Made by a program: the position numbers and the translations under genes. This document shows, piece by piece, positions 27,944 through 37,648 of a stretch of 64,000 bases of DNA. Position 1 is the first letter of the stretch. Each line of letters starts with the position of its first letter. This DNA comes from UBA1141 sp963665155. Its GTDB lineage: Bacteria; Chloroflexota; Dehalococcoidia; Lucifugimonadales; UBA3495. The notes under the pieces are model-generated. The model worked only from the letters and a program-made list of their open reading frames with translations, had not been told where the DNA came from and ran no database searches. The stretch is taken from positions 372,001-436,000 of the forward strand of contig CAXXFI010000001.1 in the NCBI GenBank assembly GCA_963665155.2. The letters are read 5' to 3'.

Positions 27944-28297
27944 ATGGCAATCGAACCAGGCCTCGTTGGCATAATGACGATAAATGTAACGCCTCGTAAC
28001 ACTGCTCCCCATGTGCCGGTGTTCAGCACCCCGGCATTGGTGCAACTCTTTGAGCATACCTGTACCTCTGCCATCAAAGACTCGATGCCTCCAGACACCA
28101 CCCATGTCGGTTTTGAGGTCAATATCAGGCATTTGGGCCCGGTCCCTGTGGGAGGGAAAGTCGAGGCAACGGTGGAGGTTACCGAGCTTCGAGGAAACAA
28201 GATATATTTCAAACTGGAGGCCCACTACCAGGGAAAAAAGATTGGCGATGGCACCTACAGCTGTGCCATCGTGCCCTCCCGTTTTGGAGCCGGTTGA
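27944..28297 (+). CDS. FlK-like hot-dog thioesterase
   Basis: The protein has 117 residues. ATG 27944 follows GGAGGTGATCC, a near-perfect complement of the 16S rRNA tail. VFSTPALVQLFEHTCTSAI and VGFEVNIRHLGPVPVGGKVEATVEV give the Thr, Glu and His arrangement of the fluoroacetyl-CoA thioesterase (FlK) branch of hot-dog proteins. It probably hydrolyses an acyl-CoA made by the neighbouring CoA-transferase pathway; fluoroacetate as a substrate is not implied. Confidence 0.85.
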   Translation: MAIEPGLVGIMTINVTPRNTAPHVPVFSTPALVQLFEHTCTSAIKDSMPPDTTHVGFEVNIRHLGPVPVGGKVEATVEVTELRGNKIYFKLEAHYQGKKIGDGTYSCAIVPSRFGAG

Positions 28298-28395
28298 GTT
28301 ATTCAAACGTGACGATCCACCAACTCCCAAGCTTGACGGGTCTCGCCAAGTGAGTCGAGAACGTCGGATTTCGCCATGTCCACCAAGTAAGCAGT

Positions 28396-28663
28396 TTAGT
28401 CCCTGGCGGCCCCTTGGACGGTTTCGAACAATTCGGCCAGGTATATCGCGAGTGGAGTTTCATTCTGCCCGTCACCGGCCTCAATTAATAGCCGTTCCAG
28501 GCGTTCAATGTCCCCCGCCAAGTCCTCATTGTATATGCCAACCAATTTTTTCGACGAGCCCAGCTAAGCCACTCACCTTCTCCCGTGCCCCGATTGAAAA
28601 CTGGCCGCGCTGCAAGCCATCGGCAATATCTTTGAACTTCGCGATCGTGATTTCGCCCGCCAT
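28396..28663 (-). pseudogene. small hypothetical protein, one frameshift
   Basis: ATG 28663 after AGAGGTG gives MAGEITIAKFKDIADGLQRG, running to VEKIGW. The frame then closes, but the next frame carries on as GIYNEDLAGDIERLERLLIEAG and ends ELFETVQGAARD at 28396. One indel near 28540 joins them into about 90 residues with a helical, acidic C-terminal half. No family is recognised. It is antisense to its neighbours and sits between thioesterase and monooxygenase. Confidence 0.5.
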
Positions 28664-29121
28664 GTTGCTTCACCTCTTATCGGTTGAGAGAATGTTTCAG
28701 CTATAACCTTTCTTAATTCGGTTCCCGAAGATTACAGCGGACTCAAGTTTCCTAGCTAGTTACATTGCATAAATAAAGACCAGGGGATTTCCCTTGGGTG
28801 TTATCGCTGCGTCTCCAAATCTATTTAGTCTGGCGAGATGAAGATTTCTTGCTGTGCAGCACCGGTAAGCCCATCGACGTTTATTGGGCTGACCAACTGC
28901 TATTGTATAATGTGCTATCTTACTCTGTATTCACTCTGGCGGAGGTTCTTCAAGGATGCAGAGGATCGGTAGTTCTTTCGAAGTCGAAAATTAGACGTTT
29001 TGGTTTCTTGGTAAAGTGCGATGGTTAAATTCATAGGCGAAGACGGGTTTTATACGTTTATAAATGGAGCAGTTTCTTTCACCCTAACCGGAAGAGTTGA
29101 GCGACGGAACGGAGTAATGGT
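28664..29121. other. intergenic region, about 460 bp
   Basis: AT-richer than its surroundings. A 76-codon plus-strand frame (28798-29028) has no supporting start site or pattern. It probably contains the promoter of the monooxygenase gene. Confidence 0.45.
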
Positions 29122-30747
29122 ATGAGAGATTCCATAGAGCAAACGTCGGCAGACACGGTCGAGGAAGTTGAGAAGTTTGACGCGATTATTATCGGCGCTG
29201 GCCTTACTGGCCTTTATCAGCTGTACCGGCTACGCCAGCTTGGCCTGACGGTGCGAGTCTTCGATGACGGGGCTGGCGTGGGCGGCACCTGGTATTGGAA
29301 CCGCTACCCAGGGGCCCGCTTCGACTCCGAGAGTTACACCTACGGTTATTCGTTCTCGGAGGACCTCCTGCAGGAATGGGACTGGAAAGAGCATTTTTCC
29401 GGCCAGCCAGAGAATGAACGCTACCTCAATTATGTTGCCGACAAGTTCAATCTACGTGGCGACATCCAGTTGAATTCTCCCGTTTCGTCTGCAGTCTACG
29501 ACGACGGTGAAGATTGCTGGGAGATACATATCGAAGACGGCCGCCGGGCCCGGGCCCGGTTTCTCATCGCGGCCGTGGGCGTGCTGTCCGCGCACTATCT
29601 TCCGGACTTCCCCGGAATCGACAGCTTCCAGGGAGACTGGTGCCACACCGCCAGATGGCCCGAGGAAGGTATGAACCTGACTGGCAAGCGGGTGGGCGTC
29701 GTCGGCACCGGGGCCACCGCTATCCAGCTTATTCCGAAGATCGCGGAAGAAGTCGCCCATCTAACTGTGTTCCAACGTACGCCCAACTATGCCGCGCCGT
29801 TGCGCAATTCGGAGATCGACCCGGAGACCCAGCAGCAGATCAAGGCCAGCTATCCTGAACTTTTTGCGAAACTCAAGGAAACCTCGGGCGCGTTTATTCA
29901 CGACGTAGATCCGCGGTCGTGCTTCGAGGTCTCGCCCGAAGAGCGGTTGGCCAAGTACGAAGAATTGTGGGCCCAACGCGGTTTCTCTAAATGGCTGGGC
30001 AATTTTCAGGATACGTTGACCGACGACGCGGCCAATGAAGACTATGCCGAGTTCGTCCGAAATAAGATCCGCGAACGCGTCCACGATCCGGTAGTGGCGG
30101 AAATGCTGGTTCCCAAGGACCATCCCTTCGGCTCCAAACGCATCCCCTTGGAGACCAACTACTACGAGGCCTACAACCGGGATAACGTTTTGTTGGTAGA
30201 CGTGAAGAAATCTCCCATCGAGTCCATCACCCCCAAAGGTATCAAGACTCAAGATGCCGAATACGAACTGGATGTTATCATCTTCGCCACCGGATTCGAC
30301 GCTGTGACCGGTTCGTTGACCAGGATTGATATCCGCGGAGAAGGCGGTCAGCCGATAAAAGACAAATATGCCGGGGGCCCGCGCAACTATTTGGGCCTCC
30401 AAAGCGTCGGGTTCCCGAATCTCTTCATCATGCCTGGCGCTGGAGCGGGCAACTTCACCAGAGGCTGCGAGCCCGTCGTGGAATGGGTGGCCGACTGCAT
30501 CGGCTATATGCGCCAGAATGGGTTCAAGCATATCTCGGCCACGCCCCAAGCGGAAGAGGCATGGACCGAGTACGTCGCCGAGGCCACCGCCAATTCGCTC
30601 CGGACAAAGGCTGACTCTTGGTTTGTGGGCGCGAACATTCCGGGTAAAGCTCGGGTCTTTCTTGGCAGCCCGGACAGCGCTCCAGTTGCGCGGGCCAAGC
30701 GGGCGCAGGTGGCGGCCAATGGCTATGAAGGGTTTCTGCTTCGATAA
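29122..30747 (+). CDS. Baeyer-Villiger monooxygenase (class B flavoprotein)
   Basis: The protein has 541 residues. IIGAGLTGLYQLYRLRQLG is the FAD-binding Rossmann motif and VVGTGATAIQLIPKIAEEV the NADPH-binding one. FQGDWCHTARWP matches the FxGxxxHxxxWP fingerprint of Baeyer-Villiger monooxygenases, and GGTWYWNRYPGARFDSESY is the second conserved stretch of the cyclohexanone/phenylacetone monooxygenase branch. It inserts oxygen next to a ketone to form esters or lactones using NADPH. The frame is intact and the length normal. Confidence 0.93.
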   Translation: MRDSIEQTSADTVEEVEKFDAIIIGAGLTGLYQLYRLRQLGLTVRVFDDGAGVGGTWYWNRYPGARFDSESYTYGYSFSEDLLQEWDWKEHFSGQPENERYLNYVADKFNLRGDIQLNSPVSSAVYDDGEDCWEIHIEDGRRARARFLIAAVGVLSAHYLPDFPGIDSFQGDWCHTARWPEEGMNLTGKRVGVVGTGATAIQLIPKIAEEVAHLTVFQRTPNYAAPLRNSEIDPETQQQIKASYPELFAKLKETSGAFIHDVDPRSCFEVSPEERLAKYEELWAQRGFSKWLGNFQDTLTDDAANEDYAEFVRNKIRERVHDPVVAEMLVPKDHPFGSKRIPLETNYYEAYNRDNVLLVDVKKSPIESITPKGIKTQDAEYELDVIIFATGFDAVTGSLTRIDIRGEGGQPIKDKYAGGPRNYLGLQSVGFPNLFIMPGAGAGNFTRGCEPVVEWVADCIGYMRQNGFKHISATPQAEEAWTEYVAEATANSLRTKADSWFVGANIPGKARVFLGSPDSAPVARAKRAQVAANGYEGFLLR

Positions 30748-30905
30748 ATGCTTCGATGCATCAACATTTCGAAAGAGCGGGAAGTAGAGTTCAAGGTTTT
30801 GGACGGAATGAACCGGGTGTATGCGGTGGTGCGGGAATAAACAGTTTCGACTGCAATAGTGAATCAAACCGGTGATTCCACTTTAGGCGTTTCAAGAAGG
30901 AGTCG

Positions 30906-32183
30906 ATGATGGCTGCCGAATTTAATGTTAGCTCGGCTACGACACCAAGCCCACTGTGCGATCTCGAGCGGTTGGCCCATGCCATGGAAGCCCGTGGGTT
31001 AGACGGTCTGGTGATAACCACGCCCCTGAACGTGACCTACTTGTCGGGATTCAACCCTACAGCGCCCAAAGCCGACGAGCCACCGGGAAACGCTGTGGTT
31101 CTATCGCGACATGACTTACAACATCCCATCCTGATCGCCCCAGATGTCTTCCTCACCCCTTTCCTGGATACGCCAATATGGATCGAGGATTTGCGTCCTC
31201 ACAGAAGCGTCCTCCTTCCCCTGAGTGTGGCTACCGAGCCTTCGGTATTTAACAAGTTTGTCCCGGTTTCCCGGCAGGACTCCGCCTGGGTGAAACGTGC
31301 CCGTGACACATTTGCTGGCGGTTTTACCGAGGCTATTCGAAACGCGATGGGAGATCTGAGCCTCGTCAACGGACGCGTCGGCTACGATGATCTGCGAGTG
31401 GGAGCTAAGTTAGCGGGTTCGCTAGCAGACGTAATCGACGTCTACAGCCTGATGATGTTCGCTCGGGAGGTGAAGAGCGACCGGGAAATCGAATGGCTGC
31501 GGGAAGCGACTCGGGTGAACCAAGTGGCCATCGAACGGACGGTCCGATCATGGAGTCGAGGTAAGACTTGGAAGGAGCTGGTTGATACCTATCATGCCGA
31601 AATCACCGCGCTGGGTGGATGGGTTGCCGACCCCGGTGGGGTATTCTTTGCCAACCCCTTTGACGGTGATCCCGCAGTGCGCCTGCGAGTCGAGTCCGAA
31701 GACTTTGTGGTCCAGCCGGGCACCAGCATCATGTTTGACTGCCATGGAACGAAGAACGCCTATTGCTGGGATGGGGGTAAGACCTGGGTGGTGGAGGATG
31801 AGCCTACAGGTGTAGCCGGTCGGATCGCCCGGGCCACTGAGGAAGCGATGAACGAGATACACCGGTTGATGCGCCCCGGAGTCAGGATCGGCGAAATCCA
31901 GGAAAAGAGTCAGCGAACGTTCCAACAGATGGAAGTACCTCAGCACGAGTCGGTGCTGACCTACTTCCACGGCCTGGGATTGAGTCATACGGATGTGGAA
32001 GCATTGGCGGTGGATGATGGTGATCCAAATTGGCTGCTGCAAGAGGGGATGGTAATAGCCGCCCATCTCCTCTGCCCCGGCAACGAGAAGGAGCGCTGTT
32101 GGATCGAAGAAGTGTTCTTAATCAAAGAAGGAGGAGCTGAACCCTTCTTCACCTGGGGCAACGACCCACTAACGAACGGCTGA
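30906..32183 (+). CDS. M24-family metallopeptidase (Xaa-Pro dipeptidase/creatinase-like)
   Basis: The protein has 425 residues. The start is ATG 30906 or the adjacent 30909 after AAGGAG. The N-terminal creatinase domain (LERLAHAMEARGLDGLVITTPLNVTYLSGFNPTAP) is followed by the pita-bread domain: MFDCHG and YCWDGGKTWVV provide two likely acidic metal ligands, HGLGLSHTD the His, and EEVFLIKEGG the last Glu. Sequence around the metal site differs from standard prolidases, so the substrate may be a non-peptide amide or C-N bond as in creatinase. It lies 158 bp after the monooxygenase. Confidence 0.85.
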   Translation: MMAAEFNVSSATTPSPLCDLERLAHAMEARGLDGLVITTPLNVTYLSGFNPTAPKADEPPGNAVVLSRHDLQHPILIAPDVFLTPFLDTPIWIEDLRPHRSVLLPLSVATEPSVFNKFVPVSRQDSAWVKRARDTFAGGFTEAIRNAMGDLSLVNGRVGYDDLRVGAKLAGSLADVIDVYSLMMFAREVKSDREIEWLREATRVNQVAIERTVRSWSRGKTWKELVDTYHAEITALGGWVADPGGVFFANPFDGDPAVRLRVESEDFVVQPGTSIMFDCHGTKNAYCWDGGKTWVVEDEPTGVAGRIARATEEAMNEIHRLMRPGVRIGEIQEKSQRTFQQMEVPQHESVLTYFHGLGLSHTDVEALAVDDGDPNWLLQEGMVIAAHLLCPGNEKERCWIEEVFLIKEGGAEPFFTWGNDPLTNG

Positions 32184-32268
32184 GGGTGGCCTACGCCCAA
32201 GCTGTGTAAAATACAGCTGGTCAAGAGCGAATGATATAAGTGTGCTGATTTCGGGCGGGGCTGCGTCA

Positions 32269-32616
32269 TCACCGCCTTAACACGATGCGCCTAAACAATC
32301 GGCTCAAGCCTCTTATATCCAACTGTATGCCAGATATTTTATGGTGTGGATCTAAGTCGACGAGCTGATGCAATTCTGGAACAGGCTGGTTGGGGATTTG
32401 GAGTTTTAGCTTCAAATCGACTAAATCCATTTCCGCGGGCCAGCGCCTCTTGCAAGTATGACAATAAAGGTCCTTTGATCTCGCTCGGTACTCTAAGCCT
32501 TTAGTCTCCCCTCTGCTCTTCCCACAACAAGGGCACTTCCCTTGTTTGGACCTGGCTAAAGCTAGGTCCAAAGTGAGAGGTTCAATACCCGATTGAGTAG
32601 AGTTATCCCAGATCAA
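32269..32616 (-). CDS. zinc-ribbon hypothetical protein
   Basis: The protein has 115 residues. GKCPCCGKSRGETKGLEYRARSKDLYCHTCKRRW contains two Cys pairs (C-x2-C and C-x2-C, 23 residues apart) in a zinc ribbon. The remainder has no recognisable domain. It converges on the M24 gene and lies just inside the right inverted repeat. Short zinc ribbons of this kind occur in many small regulatory or mobile-element proteins; its role is unknown. Confidence 0.55.
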   Translation of the reverse strand: MIWDNSTQSGIEPLTLDLALARSKQGKCPCCGKSRGETKGLEYRARSKDLYCHTCKRRWPAEMDLVDLKLKLQIPNQPVPELHQLVDLDPHHKISGIQLDIRGLSRLFRRIVLRR

Positions 32617-32730
32617 ATTGATCCCCCAACCAAGTGATCACGTAGGATACGTCGAACTATAAGTCGCCAGCCCGAGCCCGTCAAATAATATCCGGTTCAC
32701 TAAATTGCGAGGGTGCCACCAGTCGCCTAC

Positions 32731-32943
32731 ACACTATGCGCGAATAGTGTCGGCTAGCTTCACCATCTTGTTGGATCGGGCCTGTGGCCTAATTACCTGG
32801 TGAGCCGGGATTGACCGCTGTCCCACGCTATACCGCCCCCGCCTTTATTCGTGGACAAATCCTCCGCTAACGACGTAACATTCCAAAACAATGGTCGGCG
32901 AGCGATTCCAATGGTCCCGCGGGAATACGTAAACGGAGGAGAT
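32731..32943 (-). repeat. long inverted repeat, right copy (about 213 bp)
   Basis: Reverse complement of 24721-24930 with scattered mismatches. The remainder of the gene-free stretch 32617-33067 shows nothing else. Confidence 0.88.
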
Positions 32944-33067
32944 GCTTGTACGCGGAGGCTTGCGAGTGTCTTGCCACCATATCAGTCACGTATTTATCCA
33001 AACCGCAGGTCAGCATGGGTCAACGTGTAAAGGCGGATTAAACTGAACGGGGAGTTAATCCATGCAG

Positions 33068-33532
33068 CTACGACGTACCCTCGACCACGAAGTTGGTGGC
33101 AACGCCTGTCAGCAGTAGGGTTCTAATACCACTTGCATGAAGCAAAGATGCTAGATCAGAACCTGTAAACGCGCTGGCACCTCTCTTGATTACTAACACT
33201 TCGCCGTCTTGGGGAGCTACCACCGGGTCGATTTCTACACCCCAGGTTCCGTCTACTAAAGTATTGGTCTGAACGATCGTTTAGAATAGACCGGCACTGG
33301 TGCCCAGGGGAATTTCAGGGTGGCCCGGGCGGAAATGGGCTGCCACAAAGATTATCTTCACGTCAGCGCGGCGGACAACGTCAAGCACCCGCCCGGTTTT
33401 GACCAGCACATCGCTTTGCTTCTCCATTTGGGCAAAACCTATGTCCTTGAATGCTCCATTCTCGTTGATTATATCGTTCTCAAAGCCCATAGCAAACAGA
33501 GCCGTATGGGGCTTATCAATGGTGATAGCCAT
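33068..33532 (-). pseudogene. isochorismatase-like cysteine hydrolase, in-frame stop and lost catalytic Cys
   Basis: ATG 33532 gives MAITIDKPHTALFAMGFENDII and RADVKIIFVAAHFRPGHPEI, then a TAA after TSAGLF. The same frame continues as TIVQTNTLVDGTWGVEIDPVVAPQDGEVLVIKRGASAFTGSDLASLLHASG and GIRTLLLTGVATNFVVEGTS. In this family the nucleophilic Cys sits in TGVxTNxCVE; here that position is Val. The N-terminal catalytic Asp is also not evident (AMGFEND instead of a D-x-Q-type motif). Both defects suggest a dead gene. Confidence 0.75.
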
Positions 33533-33588
33533 GCAAAATCTACTTCACTTAATATTTCATGAGGGCTCGCCGCTAAGTCTTTCCCGGT

Positions 33589-35406
33589 TCATGCCCTCAG
33601 TATTTCTCGCCGAGACAGCACCCGCTCCATCAAGGGCCGCATGCCCAGCTCTCTGGAGATGGCCAGCGACTCGTCCAGCAACTCACCTGCTTTTTCACTG
33701 TCTCCGTCACCATTCCGCCCCAACAGTAGGTCGGCGTAATCGCAGCAGGTCCAGGCCAACTCGGGGCGATAGCCTGCATTGCGGCAGAAGGCTGCGTTGT
33801 CCTCAAAATGAGTCACAACCTGGTCAAGGATACCTATAGTGTGGGACAGAAGCCCTAACATGCGGTCAATGGCGACTGCGCCATTTGGGACGGGGGCTCG
33901 CCAAACCCCGCGCTGTCGGAGTTGCTCCAGCGCAACGTACTGCTCACCAGCCTCCGTGGCATTTCCACCCTGTATTACCAGCAAGGCTCGGCCGATCCTG
34001 GCGAACCCAGCCACCAGAGGCATGGCAGATGGTGATGAGAGAACCATTTCTGCGGCTGCCTCGGCTGCCTCGGCTGCTTCGGCTACTTCAAACCCACTGG
34101 GCGCACCCTTGATTTGTGCGGCCATCGGCATAGATGAGGCCACTATAGCCTGTGGTATGGTCGGCCCGGGCGGAGTGGTCGGTATGGCCCTCAAAACTCT
34201 CTCTAGGTAGGCGTCGCCCTGGGCAAAGTCACCTATCTGATACTCTAGTACTACTCGGGAGCATAAGGGAAGGATTTCCGTGGGCCCCAACAACAAGCGT
34301 CGGTCGTTAATTTCTCGGGCAATTTGCCAGTTGCCCTCGTGGGAGGAAACTGACTCATTAAGCCAAAGAGCGATTCCTAACCAGGATTGCTCCCGTAGTC
34401 GCTCTGCCGCTGAGAGGGCAGCCGAGGCATGCAACCGGGCGCCTTCTAGTTCACCCATTGCCATCAGATTGGACGCAGCGAAATAGTTGGCGCCCAGCTC
34501 AGCAAAAGGGTCATTAGTATGATGGGTCAGTTCAATTGCCCGTCTACACTTTTCCAGACTCACCTCCCAATAGCAATGCATGAAGTCCACACGAGCGGCA
34601 GTAGACAGCGTCCGAGTCTCCAGAGCTATATCGCTATCGCGTCGAGCAATGTCTAATGCCCGGCTAAAGGCCTCTTGGGCACCAGAGTAGTCTCCGTCAT
34701 CCATGCCCAAGAATCCGCCGTGGTAGGCCAGAATACGCCCCGCGTCGTGCGAATCGGGAGAAACCAGCTCCAATGCTCGGGCGACTAGTTGTGCCATACC
34801 AAATCTTTGAGCACCTATGACACCGACGCGGTGCTCCGCAACAGCCACAGCCCGCGCCACATCTCCCACCCCTGTGTAGAAATCGAAGGCACGGGTCACA
34901 TTGGTCACCGCCTCGCCAACTTGGGACGAATCCAGGGTGCCAGACTGTGAGCGACCCAACCCGAACAACAAGCCTGCCGCCTCTGCATCCTGTGCGGGCT
35001 CTGAGCCCGTCAACACGATGCCCCTTGACACAAGCCCTCGCTCAAAATGGACCAAGGCTTCCTCGTAGGCGAAGCCGGATAACGCCCGGTCCCCAGCCAA
35101 ACGAGAATAATGTACCAACTTTCCCGTTCCCAGCACCGTCTGGGCCTCAGAGAAATGGTGGGCTAGCTCGGAGGCATGGGCCTCCGCAGCGTCACCGTAA
35201 AGTTGCTCCAAAGCTTCGGCGATGCGGGCGTGGAGCCGGACTTTGCGGGTGATGGTTAGCTCCTCGGCCAAGGTCTCTTGAATAAGGGCGTGGGTGAATT
35301 GGTAGCGGCCCACGGCTCGGGGTAACTCTTCCACCACCCGGGCAGACAGAGCTTCGTCCAGGACCTTCAACAGTCGATCTTCGGTCATGTCGTCTACCAC
35401 GGGAAT
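33589..35406 (-). pseudogene. ATPase/TPR signalling protein, C-terminal part
   Basis: From about 35406 the protein reads MTEDRLLKVLDEALSARVVEELPRAVGRYQFTHALIQETLAEELTITRKVRLHARIAEALEQLYG. This is the segment after the NTPase domain in large regulators, followed by about 500 residues of helical TPR-like repeats. The open frame runs on to 35562, but the first 50 residues are unrelated and overlap the recombinase gene. The N-terminal NTPase and sensor parts are missing. It could be the lost half of a paralogue of the gene at 12528. Two short Ala/Glu runs (EVAEAAEAAEAAAEM) mark a repeat expansion near residue 510. Confidence 0.8.
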
Positions 35407-35541
35407 CGCCCTTAACCTTAATCTTATCTGAGATGATAAAATCTGCCCTGGAATGGGAGATGTCCTCTCAAAATGATCCTGAAGTCGAAAAATGTTCCAA
35501 AAATGAGCCTTCGGGTCCGCAATTGTCCCTGTGAGGAAGTG

Positions 35542-37095
35542 ATGAGGAACTCTGACTCGCACACGCTAAGCCGATCAATCAGCAGCTTTGAAGACCTCCG
35601 AAGTCTAAGAGCAGTAGGCTACATCAGAGACTCTACCGTAGATCAACGAGAAGGATATGGTCCTGATATACAAAGGCGTAATGAGGAAAGATTCGCTGAG
35701 TCCTACGGCTTAATATTAAGCGACCGGTGGTACACTGAGTTTGTCAGCGGCCGGAGAATGCAAAAGCGCATTGAGTTCTTGAGTCTTCTCGAGGACGCCA
35801 GGTTGGACGAGTTCGACGTTCTACTAGTTGATCACACCAGTCGATTTGGCCGAAATCAAGCCGAGTGCATTCGCTACAAAGAGCAGCTTCATGACCTCGG
35901 CAAAGTTGTCATTTTCGTATCCCAGGGAATCATCAGTGGTAATGACCGGGATTTCCTAAGTGAACGCATAAATGAAACTTTGGACGAAGCTTACAGCCGG
36001 GGCTTATCCCGGTACGTGAAGGCGGGTCTCGCAGAAAAAGCGGCTCAGGGCCACGCCATCGGTAGTGCCGCTTTGGGATATCGGAACGAAAAATCACCCA
36101 GTGGGCGAGGAGCTCGACTGGTAGAAGATTCCAAGACTATGCCGGCGCTGCAGGCGGTGCTAAATGGATATGCCTCGGGGACACATTCCTTTCGCACTTT
36201 AGCTCAGGAATTAAATTCCCGGGGGTTCCGCACGTCCAAGGGGAAGCCCTTCACCGAGAGTTCCATCACCACGATTTTAAACAACCGGTTCTACCTGGGG
36301 GAAGTAATTTATCACCGGGGTCGACCCGACGAAGAAGTGATCCCAGGTGCCCACGAGGTTCCCGGTGAAATTAGGCAACTGTGGTCTGGCTGCCAGGAGG
36401 CGCGCCTGTAAAAATCTTCTCCTGGGCAAAACAGCCCGGCTTCTCGACAACAGCGGGTATATCCTCTAACTGGTGTCTTAAAATGCGACGATTGCAGCGA
36501 ACCTTTCCACGGTATCGGTATTCGCAATCGCAGTGGATTCTACCTGCGTATGTCACACAGCTGGCACAGGTGCGAAATGCGCCCACGGTCTGTATCGGCC
36601 CCGCAAGTAGAACAGGAATTTGCTGAGCGGGTATTGGGTTGCATCAAGCTGGATGAGGATTGGCGAAATTCAGTACTTAATGCAATGACCAAAGAAGGCC
36701 CTGAACCTGACCGCCGATTGGAGATCACCCAGATCGATGCGGTCCTTGCCAATCTCGGGAAACAGCACCTTTGGGGCGTCATAAACGATACAGAGTTTAA
36801 GGACGAGCACACCGCTTTAGAACGCCAACGCCGCGCCTTAGAACCAAAACCGTCAGTACAAACCACTCCCAACCTAGATCGCGCCGCAGAGCTCTTGATG
36901 GACCTTCCGGCTCTATGGCAGCATCCAGGAGTAACTCCAGAGCAGCGGCGGGAACAGGCGCGGGAAGTGTTTGAAGAAGTCAGGCTGCGGGAAGGCCAGC
37001 TAGTCGCGGTAAAACCAAAGCCGCAATACGTGCCTCTATTCGCCTACAGCATCTGGAAAGCAAACCATGATGTCGGCGGTGAGCGCTCATCCTGA
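35542..37095 (+). pseudogene. large serine recombinase, in-frame stop
   Basis: RAVGYIRDSTVDQREGYGPDIQRRNEE is the resolvase N-terminus with the catalytic Ser (RDST). VDHTSRFGRN lies further on, and the recombinase domain follows (GSAALGYRNE, RTLAQELNSRGFRTSKGKPFTESSITTILNNRFYLGEV). A TAA at 36409-36411 interrupts the frame; it continues as SPGQNSPASRQQRVYPLTGVLKCDDCSEPFHG, with the zinc ribbon and then the coiled-coil end. The total of about 517 codons is normal for phage-type integrases. ATG 35542 is preceded by GAGG; an earlier start at 35473 is possible. Such enzymes integrate phages or ICEs, but no attachment site could be identified. Confidence 0.88.
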
Positions 37096-37109
37096 GCCTG
37101 TCGAAGGAT
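37086..37109. repeat. REP-like short repeat
   Basis: CATCCTGAGCCTGTCGAAGGAT; related copies occur at 37608-37634 and as both arms of the inverted repeat at 42666-42812. Confidence 0.75.
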
Positions 37110-37129
37110 AATCAACACGGAGGCTTTAG

Positions 37130-37438
37130 GTGACTTATCACGCCGATGGCTCGTACTATGCTGGCCACACGGACAACCTGGAAAGTCGGCTAGCTGCCCA
37201 CCAGCGTGGTGATGTTTACGGATATACCTCTACTCGAAGGCCAGTGAACTTGCTCTTTTCGGAAGATTTTCAGGCACGGGAAGATGCGATAGGTCGGGAG
37301 CGGTAGATTAAGGGTTGGTCGAGGACGAAGAAAGAAGCGCTAATAAACTCTGATTGGAATCGCTTGGTTGAGTTGGCTAAAGCGAATGGTTCGGCAAGCT
37401 CATCACGGACGGTAAGTGTGGTTGACCCAGAACGCTGA
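37130..37438 (+). pseudogene. GIY-YIG endonuclease-like protein with in-frame stop
   Basis: The frame reads VTYHADGSYYAGHTDNLESRLAAHQRGDVYGYTSTRRPVNLLFSEDF, then AIGRER, a TAG at 37304, and IKGWSRTKKEALINSDWNRLVELA. The pattern is that of small UvrC-like GIY-YIG proteins (YxGxTxNLxxRLxxH), whose usual REKQIKGW has Gln where TAG stands. The true N-terminus with the GIY strand is degraded. About 100 codons in all. It follows the recombinase by 35 bp. Confidence 0.75.
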
Positions 37439-37556
37439 CGAGGTCCATTACGAACGGAAACGGGGTTAATTCAAGAACGGTGACGAGGCCAATTACGAAC
37501 GGGAGGGGGTTAGCCAAGAGCGGTTTCGAGGTCCATTACAAACAGCCGTGGGGCGC
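37428..37556. repeat. three degenerate tandem repeats of about 62 bp
   Basis: Each unit contains AAGAACGGTGACGAGG(C/T)C followed by AATTACGAACGG and a G-rich end with GGGGTTA. The third unit is the most diverged. No frame is conserved across them. Confidence 0.7.
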
Positions 37557-37607
37557 GCCATGAATGTTGACGTATATTCCCCACGAAGAGGTCAATGCTC
37601 CCACCAC

Positions 37608-37634
37608 CGTTCGTCCTGAGCTTGTCGAAGGATG
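37608..37634. repeat. REP-like short repeat
   Basis: GTTCGTCCTGAGCTTGTCGA followed by AGGATG, the same family as 37086-37109, located between the tandem repeats and the acyl-CoA dehydrogenase stop. Confidence 0.75.
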
Positions 37635-37648
37635 TTTTGAGCTGGATC

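Noticed and set aside
28798..29028. 76-residue plus-strand ORF
   Set aside because: No ribosome-binding site, no family pattern and an AT-rich intergenic setting.
35473..35562. Overlap of the ATPase/TPR gene with the recombinase gene as a real antisense overlap
   Set aside because: The first 50 residues of the minus-strand frame do not resemble the family; the native part starts near 35406, so the overlap is a by-product of truncation.
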